Shown here one piece after another: positions 21,245 through 30,930 of a DNA stretch of 64,000 nucleotides. Under the pieces are notes generated by a model that saw only the letters and a program-made list of their open reading frames with translations, searched no databases and was not told where the DNA came from. The stretch comes from Mycobacterium genavense ATCC 51234. Lineage in GTDB: Bacteria; Actinomycetota; Actinomycetes; Mycobacteriales; Mycobacteriaceae. The stretch lies in assembly GCF_000526915.1 (NCBI RefSeq), contig NZ_JAGZ01000001.1, forward strand, positions 186,001 to 250,000, written 5' to 3'. Position numbers and translations under genes: made by a program. Numbering within the stretch: the stretch's first letter is position 1; every line of letters starts with the position of its first letter.

Positions 21245-23154
21245 ATGTCGGCGCTGACGGGTTTGCGAATCGTCGAGCCGGCGGAGTCGGTCGCAGGGGA
21301 GTACTGCGGAAAACTGTTGGCCGACTTCGGCGCCGAGGTAATCAAGATCGAGGCGCCCGGGTGTGGCAGTTCCACCCGGGCGTTTTCTCCCGTCGTGGGT
21401 GATGCCGCGGGAGCCGACGGCAGCGTCGTGTTCGCCTACCTCAACACCAACAAGTACTCCGTCGTGCTAGATGCGAGCGACCCGCGGCTGCGCCGGCTGA
21501 TCGGCACCGCCGACGCGGTGATCGACGACGGCGCCACCGGCTGGGCGGACGAGCACCCGGACGTGGTGTTCTGCTCGATCACCCCGTTCGGTCAGGATGC
21601 CGCCGCTGAGTACGCAAACGCGAAGAGCATCAACGTCTTCCATGCCAGCGGGTGGGGATACCACACTCCCAATCATCCGGACGCGACCAAGCCGCCGCTG
21701 CAGGGGCCGGGCCGGTTCATGGCGGACTACGAAGCCGGACTGGACGCCACACTGTGCGTGGCGGCCAGCCTGTTCGGGCGGCTGCACACCGGTCGGGGCG
21801 AGGTCATCGATATTTCTGAGCACGCCGTGCTGGTCTCTCGCGCCGATTGCATTCTGGGGCGGCTGATCACCGGGGAAGTGCCCGCCCTGGGCACTCGCGA
21901 CGACTACGACCAGCAGGGCCCGGCGTTGTTATTCGCCTGCGCCGACGGTTTCGTCTACCTGTACATGACCAGCCGCGCGCACTGGCTCGGCGTCAAAGAG
22001 CTGATGGGCCCCCGGCTTGGCTCGACGACTTCGACGACGACTGGCTCGAGTTCTCGGTGACGGCGCAGAAGGTCACCGCGTTCCAGCAGGGCTTTGCGAC
22101 GTGGGTCCGCGATCTGGGCAAGGAGCAGGCGGCCGACCAAGCGCAGAGCCTGGGCGTGCCGCTGGTTCCGGTCAACGACGCCGCAGACCTGCACGATTCG
22201 CCGCAGTACCGGCACCGCGGCTTCTTCCAAACCGTCCGACACCCGGTGCTGGGCGACGCCGCATACCCCACGGTGCCGTATCTGCTCGGGGAATTTCCGG
22301 CCGAAATCACCTCCGCTGCAACGACTTTCGTCCAGCACACCGCCGCCATCCTCGACGGGCTCGATTCGCCTCACACACCGCCCGTGGTGCGAGCGCCACA
22401 GCTCAAGGCGCCGAAGAACCCGCGCGGTGGGCCGCTGGAAGGGGTGCGAGTCGTCGAGCTCACCAAGGTCTGGGCAGGCCCGTACGCCGGCAAGCTGCTG
22501 GCCATGCTGGGCGCCGAGGTGATCAAGGTCGAGACGGCGGCGCTGCCCGAGGAGATGCGTGCCTACGGCGGTACCGACATCAACCATGCGCCGTTCTTCC
22601 TGAGCATCAATCCCGAGATCCTCAGCGTGGACCTCGATATCAAGTCCGCACCAGGCATGGCGCGGCTGCGCGAGCTGATCGTGCGCAGCGACATCGTCAT
22701 CAACAACCTGCGCCCGGGCGCGATGGAACGGCAGGGCTTGGACTATCGCCAGCTCACCGAGATCAGGCCGGACATCATCTCGGTGTCGATCAAGATGTGG
22801 GGCAACGACGGGCCGCTGGGTCACCAGACCGGCTACGCGCCCTGCTTCGCCGCGCTGGCCGGACTCGCGCCGTTGGTCGGCTATCCTGGTGGGCCCCCGC
22901 TGGGAACCAGCATGCGGTACGGCGATTCCACGGTCGGTGCCGCGGCCGCCTATGCCGCCGTCGCCCCGCTGCACCGCGAGCTCACTGGCACAGGGCAATT
23001 CGTCGACGTCTCGGCCGTGGAAACTCTGTCCTCGATGATCGGGGACTGCCAGCGTCGATGGTATAGAAAGCCGCTGACAATGCCTCGCGATCCGTACTCA
23101 CACTCCGAACTTATCGGCGACCACCGACAAAAACGGCCCACTTGTGACAGGTGA
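21245..23154 (+). pseudogene. Two-domain family III CoA transferase (CaiB/BaiF), frameshifted and truncated
   Basis: A CoA transferase with two tandem CaiB/BaiF domains. Domain 1 begins ALTGLRIVEPAESVAGEYCGKLLADFGAEVIKIE; domain 2 begins LEGVRVVELTKVWAGPYAGKLLAMLGAEVIKVE (about 22440), a clear internal duplication. One C appears lost from a C-run near 22011 (ELMGP to PAWLDDFDDDW). The second domain stops resembling the family after AVETLSSMIGD, near 23055. The remaining 30 codons (RKPLTMPRDPYSHS and on) are unlike it, so roughly 150 or more residues are missing. A joint with foreign or rearranged DNA is likely there. The enzyme would have transferred CoA to a carboxylate intermediate of the operon's pathway. 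Confidence 0.85.
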
Positions 23155-23233
23155 GACCAAAGTGCCGCAAGGGATTACGAGGTCGATTCTACCGGCGGAT
23201 TGGCAGCATCTGCGCCGAGGAAGGCCGGGTCGC
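23056..23233. other. Junction segment between truncated CoA transferase and M24 peptidase pseudogene
   Basis: About 178 bases with less GC than the flanks and no homology to either neighbour that I recognise. It follows the abrupt end of CoA-transferase homology and precedes the TAG (23234-23236) ending the oppositely oriented peptidase gene. It could be the scar of a deletion or insertion-sequence event; no transposase or terminal repeats are visible. Confidence 0.4.
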
Positions 23234-24350
23234 CTAGCGATCGCTCCACGACGGGCTGGTGGTCAGCACGTCGACGCCGTCCTCGGTGATGTGGACGGTG
23301 GCCCGGCGGAACACGGCGCCGAGACCCTGCTCCCACACGTAGCCCGTGCTCGCCAGCACCATGCCGGCGTCGAGCCGGTCGTCCTCGCCCGCGGCCACCA
23401 GCGTTTCGGACACCACCGGCGGGTCGAAGCCCAGCCCCAGACCGTGCCGCTATCGGCATCGGCGGTATCGGTTCACCGGCGGCCTGGTAGGCGGCAAGCA
23501 GGTCGCGGATCGACGCGCCCGGACGACAGGCGCTAACCATCTTGTCGTACAACGTATTCGAGCGTCCGAACAGCCCCCGCGCCTCGGCACCGTCGCCAAC
23601 CGGCCAGGTTCGGCCCACCTCCGCGACATAGCCATTGGCCAGCGCCCCGGAGGCGAACGCGACGAGGTCACCCGGCCCGGCCTCGGCCGCGCCGCGATGC
23701 CACGGCCGTTGCCGCGAGGTCACCCACGCGGCGTCCTGGGTGGCCGGCGTGCTCACCCCGCCCGCCGCCATCGCCTCCATCATGGCCCCGGCCAGCGTCT
23801 GCTCCGAGACGCCCGGCGCCAATTCGGTTAGGGCCGTGGCGAGTCCGTGCTCGGCGATGCGCAGTGCGCTGCCCATCGCCGCGATCTCGTCGGGCGTCTT
23901 GATCCGCCGCGCGGCGCGCATCGCCGGTTCGGCGTCGACGAGTTCGGCATTCGGGAACGCGTCGGGCAGCAATGCGGCGAAAGTCGGTGTGATCGCATCG
24001 GTTCCGACGCGGCGCGCGGCCTCGGCGCCGTCGACCTTCTTGAGCAGGTCGATCAGCGTCATCGGGTTCCAGGCCAGCCCGTAGAGGTGGTCGTGGTCGA
24101 TCTCCTCCGGGACCCCCTCATCGTCGGTGCTGTTGAGGTAGATGTCTCCGGTGGCGCGCACCAGCACGCACATCGGACCGAACGGCCGCGTCCTGGCGAT
24201 CCAGAGCTGCGGCGCGCCAGTCACATAGCGAATGTTGGCTTGCCGGCCCAGCACCAGGATGTCCAGGCCGTGTTCGTCCATCTGGGCCAGCGCGCGTTCC
24301 CGCCGCCCGGATCGCAGTGCCCGGGCGTCGGGCAGAACCTCAGTCGCCAT
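23234..24350 (-). pseudogene. M24 family metallopeptidase (aminopeptidase P/creatinase-like), one frameshift
   Basis: A pita-bread-fold M24 protein. It starts at ATG 24350, 11 bases inside the 3' end of the upstream M24 gene. The N-terminal domain includes MDEHGLDILVLGRQANIRYVTG, a typical creatinase-type opening, and RRIKTPDEIAAM leads into the catalytic domain. Near 23445 the homology moves to another frame (VVSETLVAAGEDDRLDAGMVLASTGYVWEQGLG) and ends naturally at 23234. The usual acidic metal ligands cannot all be identified, so it may have been a creatinase-like or non-peptidase member. Reconstructed length about 372 residues. Confidence 0.8.
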
Positions 24351-25573
24351 AAGGCGTATAGGGGTAGTCGGTAATCGGCGCGTAGCCGTCCTCGGTGATC
24401 ACCACGATCTCCTCACTGCGATAACCTCCGGTTCCGTCCTCCCACATCACGGGTTCCAGCACCAGAACCATGCCGGGCGGAAAGACGAAGTTGTCGTCGA
24501 ACTCCTCGCCGAGATCGGTTCCGATCATCGGCGCTTCGGCAGGGTAGGTGCCGATACCGTGGCCCAGATAGAAATGCGGCAGCCATGGTTTGCGCCCGCC
24601 GTTGGCGGCGATCGCCGCCCGCGCCAAATCTCCTGACGTAGCACCGGCATTCGTCACCGCGAGGACGGCGTCCAGGACCGTTCGCCATTGCCGGAACTGA
24701 TCCTGCTGTTTAGCGGTGGGCTGCTGGCCGACGACCCAGGTTCGGCCGAAGTCGGAGCAGTATCCGTGGTAGGTGATGCTGATATCGGTCCACAGCACGT
24801 CGCCGGCGGCCAGTTGGCGCTCGGTCGGCAGCAGCGGCAGCGCCAGATCCCCGTGCGTCGTCCACACGCCCTCTGCCCGTGAGCTCGGCATCACCTGCCA
24901 GATGGCCTCCAGCATGTTGGTGGTGGCGCCCAGCTCGAACGCGCGACGCACGAACGTGGCCGACAAGTCGATCTGCCGCACACCGGGTTTCAGGGCCTGC
25001 TGCACGTCGACGATGGCCTCTTCGGTGATGCGGGCCGCCCTGCGCAGACAGGACAGCTCGTCGCGGGTCTTGACCAGTTGCGCGGCGCCGAGCACGATCG
25101 CGGCGTCCGTCGGCGGGCCCGCGGGGAACAGCTTGGGTGCCGCCCGGCGCATCGCCCCGGTGAGTTCGTCGACGGCGATACTCGCTCCAGGCGGGACCAG
25201 GCCGGCCAGCTGCCGCGCGAAATCCTCGACGCCGTGGTCGAATTCGAGGTAGGCGGGGCCCGTGCAGATGATCGTCGGGCACCGGTGCATCCGCCGAGGC
25301 TCCGCTGCGCAACGGCATGAACAGGTGCGGGTGCACATCATCGGCGAGCACCACCGCGACCGGGCGTTCCACGTGCGACAGGCCCGCGTCCAGCAGCGGC
25401 CAACTGGCCCCCGTCGCGTACCCGACGTAGCCGTTCATCAGCAGGATCAGCGCGTCGACGCCGTGTTCGGCCATCGCCGAACGCAACCGCGCCCCGACCT
25501 CGGTGCGCATCCGGGCCCGGTCCGGCTGGTCGGGGATTTCGAGGGCCGTGCCGCGGCCAGCAATAGCAGTCAT
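24340..25573 (-). pseudogene. M24 family metallopeptidase, second copy, one frameshift
   Basis: A paralogue of the downstream M24 gene. ATG 25573 (TAIAGRGTALEIPDQPDRARM) overlaps the amidohydrolase stop by four bases. The N-terminal domain has MAEHGVDALILLMNGYVGYATGASWPLLD. An extra C in a C-run near 25260 shifts the frame at DDHLHGP before AYLEFDHGVEDFARQLAG. The catalytic domain keeps likely metal ligands: TDISITYHGYCSDFGRTW (Asp, Asp), HFYLGHGIGTYPAEAPMIG (His) and MVLVLEPVMW (Glu). Reconstructed length is about 411 residues. Tight overlaps with both neighbours indicate one operon, with a shared role in processing a ring- or amide-containing substrate only a guess. Confidence 0.82.
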
Positions 25574-26745
25574 TCCGAGATCCCGAGGAAATTCTTGATG
25601 TTGCCGCCGACCACCCGCACGGCATTCTCGGGGCCGACGGCGTCGACCACCGCGGCCAGTGACCGTTCCGAATAGCCGAAAGTGCTTTCGTTGTGCGGGT
25701 AGTCGGACGACCACATCACCTTGTCCATGCCGATCTCGTCGATCTGTTTCAGGCCCAGGTCGTCAACCATGAACGAGGCGCACATGTGCGTGTCCCAGTA
25801 GTACCGGATGTCGTGCTCGGGCTGGTGTGCCAGCATGTGCCGGTACGACGCCAGCACGTGCTCGGCGTCCTGTAGCGCCGTTGGCACCCAGGCTATTCCG
25901 CCCTCGAACCAGCCGATCCGAAGCCGCCGGTGCCGGTCCAGGATGCCGCCGAAGATGTACTTGGAGAACATCTCTCGAAACGAGTCGATGTTGACCATCA
26001 TCGCCACCGCGACGCTGTTGACCTCGCTGGGGAATTTCGGCTGGCTCTCCCCGATGTGGTGGGTGACGGGCAGACCGGCCTCTTCGATCTCGTCCCAGAC
26101 CGCGTTCATCGCGGTGCTGGAATAATCGTATGGGCTGACCGTCAGCGTCGTTGCCGGGGCTGATCGGCATCAGAAGCGTCTTGAGCCCCAGCGACTTTAG
26201 TTCGGCCAGCGTGCGGCGGGCGCCGCGCGGATCCCACCAGTTGATCAGACCCACGCCGTAACAATGGCCATCCGAGCGCTCCTGAACGCCGGCGATGTGC
26301 TCGTTGTAGACGCGAAAGATGCGCTCGCGAATGTCGTGGTCGGGGTGGTGGAACAGCGCCAGTACCGCGTTGGGGAAAGCCAGTTCCTTGTCGACGCCGT
26401 TTTCGGCGAGCTCACGAATCCTCGCCTCGACGTTGTTGGTGGCCGCACCGGCCAGATCGTCGTATTGCATCAGCACCGCGCTGAAATCGCTGACCACCAT
26501 GGACTGGCCGGGCCGGCCCAGCAGGTACGCGCCGTCCTCGTACCAGATCCGCGGCGCCTGCTCCTTGAGGTCGTCCGGGAATTGCTCGTAGAAGATGTCT
26601 CGGCCACCGAGATGTGGTTGTCGGCGGAGAACACCTCGGTGTCGGGCGACAGGCCGGTGTCGAAGTCCGCGGCGCGACCGTGACGGTGCTTGGGCGCGCC
26701 GATCATTCCGTCGGGGTACAGGGTGTGGGCTGGGCTGGACATCAT
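25570..26745 (-). pseudogene. Amidohydrolase family 2 protein, two frameshifts
   Basis: A metal-dependent amidohydrolase_2 protein related to the one at 8189-9457. It begins [16 protein letters not shown] and reaches the first ligand motif FSADNHIS (D-x-H). One base is lost near 26610 (ISVAE to DIFYEQFPDDLKEQAPRIWYEDG), and one gained near 26128 (DGQPI to DYSSTAM). Later ligands are THHIGE and SSDYPHNEST. Reconstructed length is about 391 residues. It overlaps the M24 gene by ATGA. The rest of the sequence is well conserved. Confidence 0.85.
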
Positions 26746-26761
26746 CGTCCCTTCGTTGCGT

Positions 26762-27203
26762 TCACCTGCTGAGCATGCCGATGTGTTCGAGGTCGGCGAG
26801 GTACTTTTCGATCAGTTGCTGCGAGACGTGCGGGGTTGCGCGACCGGAGTGTTCCACCGCGGACTGGAACTGCGCTGCCGTGCCGGGGGCCGATCGCGGC
26901 GATCGACTCGGCCAGGAAGTCGACCGGCAGGCCCTCGTAGTGCGGCTGGGCGTCGCCGCGCTGGTAGAACGACCGCGGGGCGACACCGGTGGCCACCAGG
27001 CTGAACAGCCGCCGGGTGAAGATGTCCGGCGCGTTGAGCTGTCCCGCGTAGCGGCTGTCGGCCAGGATAATGCCCGGCCGGAAGACCGCCGCGGCACCGA
27101 GGTGAGTGCAGGCGTAGCGCCGCTCGCGCCGGCGGGCCAAGCGTTCCCACTGGTCTTGCTGGGCGCCGGGATCCTTCACGTCAGAGCGGCCGACGAACGC
27201 CAT
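26762..27203 (-). pseudogene. Fossil fragment of a carboxylic acid reductase (FadD9-type) thioester-reductase domain
   Basis: Minus-strand sequence near 27065-26880 reads [36 protein letters not shown] followed by FYQRG and [18 protein letters not shown], which matches the C-terminal reductase domain of mycobacterial carboxylic acid reductases (FadD9-type, about 1,170 residues in intact form). In another frame at 26762-26860, [33 protein letters not shown] matches the same family's extreme C-terminus. The intervening segment and all the upstream adenylation and carrier domains are missing. The first 45 codons after 27203 do not match anything I recognise. Only about 110 residues remain, so this is an old relic. 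Confidence 0.7.
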
Positions 27204-27224
27204 GTTGCGCTGCCTTTCCTCAAG

Positions 27225-28172
27225 TCAGTCCGGATAGGTGACGCCGGTGAGCTCTTCGGAGAGCTGCCACACTCGCTTCATCTCGATCTCGCTGCGCGCG
27301 AGCCGGGGCACGCCGGCGAATGTGACGCCGCCGCCGACGGTTTCGTAGAAGCCACGCGGTCCGTAGTAGCGGCCGCCCTCGGCGTCCGGCGAAACCGAGG
27401 CGTAGAGCGTCGGTTTGATGCCCTCGTCGACGTCCAGCCACATGAACGGCAGCAGCCGCCAGGTCAGTCGGGTGAGCCGCGCCTGCAGGGTCGGTTTGTC
27501 CCGGCCGTACGAGGCGCCGCTGAGCAGGTTGGTCTTGCTCAGCCCCGGGTGCGCGGCGCTGGACATGACGCCCCAGCCATTTCGGATGCTGCGCCGGTTC
27601 AGCTCGATCGCGAACATTAGCTGCGCCAGCTTGGCGACGCCGTAGCTGACCATCGGCCGGTAGCCGTGCCGGGCGTTGGGGTCGTCGAAGGTCAGTTTCG
27701 GTTGGGTGGCGGCAATGCTGCTGACGGTCACGACACGGGCCTCAGGCGCCGCGCGCAGCAGCGGCAGCAGGTGCGCGGTGAGGGCGAAGTGGCCCAGGTG
27801 GTTGGCACCGAACTGCAACTCGAAGCCGTCGCTGGTTTCCTGGCGCTGCGGCGGCGTCATGACGCCGGCGTTGTTGATCAGGAGGTCGATCGGCCGGCCT
27901 TCGGCTCTCAATTCCTCGCCCAGTGCCGCAACGCTGTCCAGCGACGACAGGTTCAGCCGCTTGATGCTGAGTTTCGCGGCGGGCACCTCGCGGCGGATCT
28001 CGGCGACAGCGGCCTCGCCCTTGGCGTGGTTGCGGATCGCCATCACGACGTCGGCGTCGGCGGCCGCCAGGCGCTTGGCCAGACCGAATCCCAGACCGCT
28101 GTTGGCCCCGGTGACGACGGCGAGCTTGCCGGCCAGACCCGGCACGGACAGCGTCAGTTCCGGCTTCACCAT
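27225..28172 (-). CDS. Short-chain dehydrogenase (retinol-dehydrogenase-like)
   Basis: A complete 315-residue SDR. It starts at ATG 28172, seven bases inside the 3' end of the P450 gene. The nucleotide motif [10 protein letters not shown] lies near residue 20, NNAG in LLINNAGVM, and catalytic residues Ser (VVTVSSIAA) and YGVAK (Tyr and Lys). The extended C-terminus and the [14 protein letters not shown] phrase resemble the retinol dehydrogenase/protochlorophyllide reductase-like subgroup, which acts on bulky hydrophobic alcohols or ketones. Coupled to the intact P450 and TetR genes, it probably oxidises or reduces the P450 product. It is intact, in contrast to the genes downstream. Confidence 0.9.
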   Translation of the reverse strand: MVKPELTLSVPGLAGKLAVVTGANSGLGFGLAKRLAAADADVVMAIRNHAKGEAAVAEIRREVPAAKLSIKRLNLSSLDSVAALGEELRAEGRPIDLLINNAGVMTPPQRQETSDGFELQFGANHLGHFALTAHLLPLLRAAPEARVVTVSSIAATQPKLTFDDPNARHGYRPMVSYGVAKLAQLMFAIELNRRSIRNGWGVMSSAAHPGLSKTNLLSGASYGRDKPTLQARLTRLTWRLLPFMWLDVDEGIKPTLYASVSPDAEGGRYYGPRGFYETVGGGVTFAGVPRLARSEIEMKRVWQLSEELTGVTYPD

Positions 28173-29383
28173 GTCACGGGAAGCTCGTAGACACCGTAGG
28201 CCAACGTGTCGTGCTTGAACGGAAGCTCCTCGACCGGAACGGCCAGCCGCAGGGTCGGGACCCGGCGCAGCAGTGTGCGCAGCGTGATCTGCAGCTCCAT
28301 GCGGGCCAGTTGCTGGCCCACGCACTGATGGCGGCCGTAGCCGAATCCGACGTGCGGGCCCTGGTCGCGGGTCAGGTCCAGCCGGTCGGGATTGGGGGAT
28401 TGCCGCTCGTCCCAGTTCGCCGGCGCGACATCGAGAATGATGCCTTCGCCCGCGCGGATCGTCTCACCACCGACTTCGATGTCCTCGACGGCGACGCGGC
28501 GTTGACCGGTCTGGATGATGCTCAGATATTGCATCAGCTCCTCGACCGCGGTGGCGATCGCCTTCGGATCTTCGGTTTCGACCAGGAACTGCCGCTGATC
28601 GGGATGTTCCAGCAGGGCCGCGATGCTCAGACTGATCATGTTCGCGGTGGTCTCGTGGCCCGCGATCAACACGCCGACGGCCAGCTGGGTGGCTTCGCGG
28701 ACGCTGATTTCTTCGGCGTTCACCCGCTCCGCCAGATCGGACACCAGGTCCTCCGACGGGCTTTCCATCTTGGCCCGGATCAGCTTGGCGAGGTATTTCG
28801 CCAACGACGCGGCGCCCTGGGCGGTGTCCTCTTCGGTCGCGTAGCGCCCGGTGCCGCGGTGGGCCTGCTCCTGGAAGAAATCCGCGTCTTCGTAAGGCAC
28901 GCCCAGCATTTCGCTAATGACCAGCGTCGGGACCGGCAGCGCCAGCGTGCTCACGATGTCGCCGGGCTGCGGCCCGGCCAGCAGCGCGTCGATGCGCTCG
29001 TCGACGATTTTTTGTACCGCCGGGCGCAGCCCCTCGACACGCTTGAAGGTAAACGGCTTTGAAAGTATCCACCGGTAACGCGTATGCTCCTCGGCATCCG
29101 AGGTGAACACCGAACGGGGCCGCTTGTGCACCGTGGCGAGCATTCCCTCGTTCCAATGCGGATAGCCCGGCAACCGGTCGTCGACACTGGTGCGCGAATC
29201 GGTGAACAGCGACCGAATCGCGTCGTAACCGTGGATCAACCACGGCGTGCTGCCGTCCCAGATCCGCACCCGGCTCAGCTGCTTGGTTGCGTTGAGCGCC
29301 AACGACTCCGGAGGAGGGGCGAGCGGGCAGCCGGCGGCCCGCGTCAGAATGTCGGTGGCTGCATCGGCGGCGATGTCGGTCAT
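28166..29383 (-). CDS. Cytochrome P450
   Basis: An intact 405-residue bacterial P450. The ATG at 29383 has a GGAAGGAG ribosome site. Features in order: [20 protein letters not shown] (C-helix region), I-helix [12 protein letters not shown] with the acid-alcohol-type E-T pair, the conserved region [19 protein letters not shown], and the haem-binding loop [18 protein letters not shown] with the Cys ligand. The style resembles class I actinobacterial P450s (CYP105/107-like), which need a ferredoxin and reductase encoded elsewhere. It overlaps TetR upstream and SDR downstream by a few bases, forming a TetR-P450-SDR operon. Substrate unknown; TetR control suggests induction by the substrate. Confidence 0.92.
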   Translation of the reverse strand: MTDIAADAATDILTRAAGCPLAPPPESLALNATKQLSRVRIWDGSTPWLIHGYDAIRSLFTDSRTSVDDRLPGYPHWNEGMLATVHKRPRSVFTSDAEEHTRYRWILSKPFTFKRVEGLRPAVQKIVDERIDALLAGPQPGDIVSTLALPVPTLVISEMLGVPYEDADFFQEQAHRGTGRYATEEDTAQGAASLAKYLAKLIRAKMESPSEDLVSDLAERVNAEEISVREATQLAVGVLIAGHETTANMISLSIAALLEHPDQRQFLVETEDPKAIATAVEELMQYLSIIQTGQRRVAVEDIEVGGETIRAGEGIILDVAPANWDERQSPNPDRLDLTRDQGPHVGFGYGRHQCVGQQLARMELQITLRTLLRRVPTLRLAVPVEELPFKHDTLAYGVYELPVTW

Positions 29384-30087
29384 CGTGCTCCTTCCTGGTC
29401 TCCGGGGGTCGGCTCGCCCGCCGCATTCACGTGAACCGGCGCGTGCCACAACCCGACGATCGCGTCGATCAATCCCTCGCCGGCGACTGGCCAAGCCGAA
29501 CGCGTCCGCTGTCCGTGCTCGGCCAGTGCGCCTTCGTGCTCGGCGCAGGTGTGCATCAACAGGTTTCGGACCATGACGATGCGCTCGGATCGCACGCGCT
29601 TGGGCAGGTCGGGCAGGCATCGGTTGATGCCGTCGATGGTTTGCACCAGCCGCGGCGACATCAGGGCGTCCTTGGTGACGACGTGGTGATACGTCGGGTC
29701 CGCCATCGCCTGGGCGGCGAAGCGCGCGTACCAGCTCGGCGTGCCCAGGGCGGCCAGATGATCGGTGAGTGGGCGCACCAGGGCGCTCACCCAATCCCGC
29801 AGTTCGGTCGAATCGCCGATGTCGGCCAGCATCTGGGCACGGAGTTCCTCGATCGGTTCGCGATGCTTGCTTTCGATCGCGCGCAGCAACTCGGTCCGGG
29901 TGCCGAAGTGATAGCAAGCCGCGGCGTTGTTGCCCTGGCCGGCCGCTTCGCTGATCTGGCGGTTGGACACGGCATACATTCCGCGTTCGGCGAACAACCA
30001 TTCGGCGGCCGACAGGATCGCTTCGCGCGTACCCACCGACCTGTCGGTACGTGCTGTCCGCTCGGCCTTCACCGCCTCAGTGAACAC
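29380..30087 (-). CDS. TetR-family transcriptional regulator
   Basis: A 235-residue TetR regulator, intact. The DNA-binding region lies at residues 15-65: GTREAILSAAEWLFAERGMYAVSNRQISEAAGQGNNAAACYHFGTRTELLRAI. The C-terminal domain would bind an inducer. GTG 30087 is the longest start; GTG 30072 (VKAERTARTDRSVG) is an alternative that would leave the palindrome at 30086-30133 wholly upstream. Its stop overlaps the P450 start by four bases (ATGA), so it is the first gene of the operon, and is probably autoregulated through that palindrome. Confidence 0.9.
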   Translation of the reverse strand: MFTEAVKAERTARTDRSVGTREAILSAAEWLFAERGMYAVSNRQISEAAGQGNNAAACYHFGTRTELLRAIESKHREPIEELRAQMLADIGDSTELRDWVSALVRPLTDHLAALGTPSWYARFAAQAMADPTYHHVVTKDALMSPRLVQTIDGINRCLPDLPKRVRSERIVMVRNLLMHTCAEHEGALAEHGQRTRSAWPVAGEGLIDAIVGLWHAPVHVNAAGEPTPGDQEGAR

Positions 30088-30133
30088 CGCCCCACGGATT
30101 AAATCAAGCCATTTATTTAATCCGTGGGGCGGT
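30086..30133. promoter_or_regulatory. 48-bp perfect inverted repeat before the TetR-P450-SDR operon
   Basis: Two 19-bp arms (30086-30104 and 30115-30133) are exact inverted repeats around a 10-base centre. The outer part is GC-rich (CCGCCCCACGG) and the inner part AT-rich (ATTAAAT). It directly adjoins the TetR start codon. This fits a TetR operator overlapping the operon promoter; a hairpin terminator for the lipoprotein gene upstream is the other reading. Confidence 0.6.
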
Positions 30134-30208
30134 CGTCGCCGTTGCCGTCGACCATGCCCGACGGCAACGGAGGTGGCTTATCTCGAGGTAATGGGCGGCG
30201 ACGCCGAC

Positions 30209-30823
30209 TCAGCCGCCGAGCCCCTTCTTCACCGCAGCATCTTGCTTCTGGCCGATGTCGTTGATGAAGTCCGGCGGCGGCAGCGTGTCGGGCGGTCCGT
30301 CGAATTCCACCGCGACAAAGGCCTTGCCCTCGGTGAACAGCAGTACCGCGATGCCCTTGGAGCTGTCGGGCGAGTTACCGGATACCACCGCTCCGTCGGT
30401 GCCGATCTTGACGGCCTCGGTGTTCGGATGCTTGATCGCGCCGGCCTGCGCCGACTTCGCGGCGTTGAGCGCGTTTGTCGCGGCGCCGGGGTCTGGCAGC
30501 ACCTGGATGGTGTCTTTGATGGTGTGGCTGTTGTCTTGGGTGTTGAACGTGATCGTGGCGCCGGGCTGTCCGTTCGGGTTGTTCGTCGGAGGCGTGCCCG
30601 TAAACGGCACCGGCGCGTCGATATCGGTCACCGGGATCAGCCAGCCGGTGTAGTCGACACCGGATGTCGAGGAGGTGGGCGCCACGGTGCTCGTACCGGT
30701 TGACGAGGTAGGCGAGCCCGATGTCGAAGGCGATGGCTTCTGGTTGCCGCCACAGCCTGCCACGGTCAACGTCAGCGCCGTTGCCGCAGCGACCCCGGCG
30801 ACCACCCGTTGTGCAAGCCTCAT
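30209..30823 (-). CDS. Lipoprotein of unknown function
   Basis: A 204-residue secreted lipoprotein. ATG 30823 has a GGAAGGAG site nine bases upstream. The signal peptide ends in a good lipobox (LTLTVAGC, Cys at residue 24), followed by a Ser/Thr/Pro-rich linker (residues 27-55) and a conserved globular domain beginning VDYTGWLIPVTDID. Similar mycobacterial lipoproteins of about 200 residues have this layout, but I cannot name the gene. The domain has no visible catalytic motif. It is complete and precedes the TetR operon by about 120 bases in the same direction. Confidence 0.8.
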   Translation of the reverse strand: MRLAQRVVAGVAAATALTLTVAGCGGNQKPSPSTSGSPTSSTGTSTVAPTSSTSGVDYTGWLIPVTDIDAPVPFTGTPPTNNPNGQPGATITFNTQDNSHTIKDTIQVLPDPGAATNALNAAKSAQAGAIKHPNTEAVKIGTDGAVVSGNSPDSSKGIAVLLFTEGKAFVAVEFDGPPDTLPPPDFINDIGQKQDAAVKKGLGG

Positions 30824-30930
30824 CGCGTCGTGCTCCTTCCAGGCTGAATCCGGCGACGGGTGCGACTCCACCCCAAAACGCACAGTACAAGTGCGCGTGT
30901 CGCCGGAAGCGCCCGGCACCGATTTGCGGG

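Noticed and set aside
23056-23233. Complete insertion sequence
   Set aside because: The segment is under 200 bases with no transposase, terminal inverted repeats or target duplication that I can see. Only a scar can be suggested.
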